A DNA stretch of 39,883 nt from contig JAICWY010000016.1 in the NCBI GenBank assembly GCA_025934645.1, forward strand, positions 1 to 39,883, read 5' to 3'. This DNA is from Vulcanimicrobiia bacterium. GTDB lineage: Bacteria; Vulcanimicrobiota; Vulcanimicrobiia; Vulcanimicrobiales; Vulcanimicrobiaceae. The position numbers and the translations under genes are program-made. The notes below the pieces were generated by a model, which was not told the DNA's origin, did not search any database, and was given only the letters and a program-made list of their open reading frames with translations. Shown one piece after another: positions 38,228 through 39,883 of the stretch (positions are counted from its first letter, which is position 1; every line of letters begins with the position of its first letter).

Positions 38228-39883
38228 ATGGCGAAAACGACGGCTCCTAAGTCCCCCACGAAGAGCTCAGTGGGCACGAAGAGCAGGTCGAAACGTGCTG
38301 CGGGCAGCGCGGCACAGACGAACGGGGCGGGCACGGTTCAACCGAGCACCTTCCCGATGCCCACCGGCGCATTCACCATCGAGCAGCCCCCGGATCCGGG
38401 ACCGAAGCGCGAGCGCTACACGTTCGCGAAGATTCCGCACGTGCTCGAGGTGCCGAACCTCATCGAACTGCAAAAGGCCAGCTTCGACTGGTTCAAGACC
38501 GAGGGCCTGGCGGAAGCCTTCGCATCGATCTCCCCGATTAAAGACTTCACGGGCAATCTGGTCCTCGAGTTCGGCGATCACAGCCTCGGCGAGCCGAAGT
38601 ACTCGGTCGAGGAATGCCGCGAGCGCGACATGACCTATAGCGCGCCGCTGCGCGTACGCGTCCGCCTGATCACCGCCGAATCCGGCGAGATCAAGGGCAT
38701 CCCGGACCAAGAGATCTTCATGGGCGACTTCCCGCTCATGACCGACAAGGGCACGTTTATGATCAATGGCGCCGAGCGCGTCATCGTCAGCCAGCTCGTG
38801 CGCTCGCCGGGCGTGTACTACAACCAGGATTCCGACACCAACAACCGTCCGGTCTACAACGCCACGATCATTCCGAACCGCGGCGCCTGGATCGAGTTCG
38901 AAACCGACAACGGTACGAAGAACGACGAGACGGAAGGCACGATCGGCGTACGCATCGACAAGAACCGCAAGATTTACGTTTCGACGTTCATCCGCGCCCT
39001 CTCGCGTCCCGATATGGGCTTCGATTGGGAGAACGACGAAGCGATTCTCAAACTGTTCGATGAGTCGCCGCTGATCCGCAACTCGATCGACAAAGACAAA
39101 GACATCAAGACGCGCGAAGACGCGCTCAAAGAGATCTACAAAAAGCTGCGTCCGGGCGAACCCGAAAACGCCGAGAACGCCGAGAAGCTGCTCGAATCGC
39201 TGTTTTTCGACGACAAGCGTTACGATCTCGCGGGCGTCGGCCGCTACAAGCTCAACGGCAAGTTCCAATACCGCATCGAAAATCCCGACGTCGACGCACG
39301 CACGGATCAGCCGACCGTGCTCATCGACGAGTATGCCGATGCGCATTTGCAGATGCCCTCGATCGAGAAACGTTCGCTCACGCGCGAAGACATGATCGCC
39401 GTGATCCGCCGCCTCATCAAAGTGGCGACGAACGTCATTCCGAAAGACGACATCGATCACTTGGGCAACCGCCGCATCCGCAGCGTCGGCGAACTGCTGC
39501 AGAATCAGTTCCGCGTCGGTTTGCTGCGCCTGGAGCGCGTCGTGCGCGAGCGCATGACGGTTCAAGACATCGAGACGGTGACGCCTCAGGCGCTCATCAA
39601 CATCCGGCCCGTCGTCGCAGCGATCAAAGAGTTCTTCGGTTCATCGCAGCTCTCGCAGTTCATGGATCAAACGAACTCGCTGGCGGAGCTGACGCACAAA
39701 CGCCGTCTCTCGGCCCTCGGGCCCGGCGGTCTTTCACGCGAACGCGCGGGCTTCGAAGTGCGCGACGTGCACTACTCGCAGTACGGCCGCATGTGCCCGA
39801 TCGAAACGCCGGAAGGCCCGAACATCGGGCTCATCACGTCGTTGGCGTGCTACGCGCGCGTCAATGACCTGGGCTTCGTGGAG
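38228..39883 (+). CDS. rpoB: RNA polymerase beta subunit (5' part; cut by window end)
   Basis: The frame is open to the right edge; 552 codons are present. From about residue 62 it matches beta ([20 protein letters not shown]), through [31 protein letters not shown] to the rifampicin region [11 protein letters not shown] and [19 protein letters not shown]. Residues equal to E. coli Gln513, Asp516, His526, Ser531 and Leu533 are Gln477, Asp480, His490, Ser495 and Leu497, the drug-sensitive state. The first ~60 residues are an unusual Lys/Ser/Thr/Pro-rich tail. The ATG at 38228 has only a weak GAGAG-type ribosome site. rpoC would follow outside the window; no rplJ or rplL is upstream. Confidence 0.96.
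   Translation, partial: MAKTTAPKSPTKSSVGTKSRSKRAAGSAAQTNGAGTVQPSTFPMPTGAFTIEQPPDPGPKRERYTFAKIPHVLEVPNLIELQKASFDWFKTEGLAEAFASISPIKDFTGNLVLEFGDHSLGEPKYSVEECRERDMTYSAPLRVRVRLITAESGEIKGIPDQEIFMGDFPLMTDKGTFMINGAERVIVSQLVRSPGVYYNQDSDTNNRPVYNATIIPNRGAWIEFETDNGTKNDETEGTIGVRIDKNRKIYVSTFIRALSRPDMGFDWENDEAILKLFDESPLIRNSIDKDKDIKTREDALKEIYKKLRPGEPENAENAEKLLESLFFDDKRYDLAGVGRYKLNGKFQYRIENPDVDARTDQPTVLIDEYADAHLQMPSIEKRSLTREDMIAVIRRLIKVATNVIPKDDIDHLGNRRIRSVGELLQNQFRVGLLRLERVVRERMTVQDIETVTPQALINIRPVVAAIKEFFGSSQLSQFMDQTNSLAELTHKRRLSALGPGGLSRERAGFEVRDVHYSQYGRMCPIETPEGPNIGLITSLACYARVNDLGFVE

Noticed and set aside
38267-39565. 432-codon open frame on the minus strand across rpoB
   Set aside because: It is antisense to well-conserved rpoB sequence; high-GC codon bias leaves long shadow frames, and the translation is low-complexity (His/Asp/Arg-rich) with no domain.
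1-39883. CRISPR arrays, insertion sequences, prophage genes, rRNA
   Set aside because: No repeat-spacer pattern, transposase motif, terminal inverted repeats, phage structural genes or rRNA sequence seen on reading both strands by eye; a computed repeat search was not possible.

Overview
The window is about 39.9 kb of densely packed, GC-rich (roughly 60%) bacterial chromosome. It carries mostly housekeeping genes plus several small metabolic and resistance modules, and I see no insertion sequence, prophage or CRISPR array. Gene families (GatCAB, MutS2, TyrRS with an S4 domain, Hsp33, type II dehydroquinase, HU, RNA polymerase beta) show a bacterium. High GC, GTG/TTG starts and many start codons 6-8 nt behind a TANNNT -10 box (probable leaderless mRNAs) point to a deep-branching soil-type lineage. 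Eremiobacterota/Vulcanimicrobiota (former WPS-2) is my guess only; a 16S or whole-proteome placement would decide it.

Layout. 1-4214 (+): the 3' end of imuB, a small GIY-YIG/T5orf172-type protein and dnaE2, an SOS-mutasome cassette with an unusual middle gene. 4218-6700 (-): a three-gene unit of a ModA-like binding protein, a TonB-like anchored protein and a class A beta-lactamase. 6774-15564 (+): a small membrane protein, rlmD, gatC-gatA-gatB, mutS2, tyrS and a zinc-ribbon protein, ending against hslO (-). 16483-17843 (+): aroQ, HU and a GNAT acetyltransferase that appears to start at CTG. 17860-19439: a textbook sigma70 promoter with an operator, arsR-arsI-aqpS (an organoarsenical module), then tRNA-Pro(GGG) and its terminator. 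19596-21818 (+): a non-canonical STAS protein, an RNase H, an anchored protein and a polysaccharide deacetylase. 21787-25086: DUF3465, GNAT, Nudix, a family 2 glycosyltransferase and threonine aldolase, with several convergent 3' overlaps. 25133-26628 (+): tandem Crp/Fnr-type paralogues. 26632-29196 (-): a DHA2 drug exporter and a membrane-anchored SDR. 29236-33458 (+): a multicopper-oxidase/ZIP-transporter fusion, an F420-dependent-type NADP oxidoreductase, a glutathionyl-hydroquinone reductase and a MarC protein. 33489-38039: a small basic ORF, a 2OG-Fe(II) oxygenase, AtoE, a degenerate RsbW-like protein, a DUF2231 membrane protein, a nitronate monooxygenase-type enzyme and an unlisted 58-aa membrane ORF. 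38036-end (+): a strong promoter, a structured leader and the 5' part of rpoB with an unusual basic N-terminal tail.

The most interesting items are the one-chain multicopper oxidase-ZIP fusion, the repeated -10/6-nt/ATG architecture, the imuB-GIY-YIG-dnaE2 cassette, the compact arsR-arsI-aqpS operon and the rpoB leader, which lies away from the usual rplJL context.
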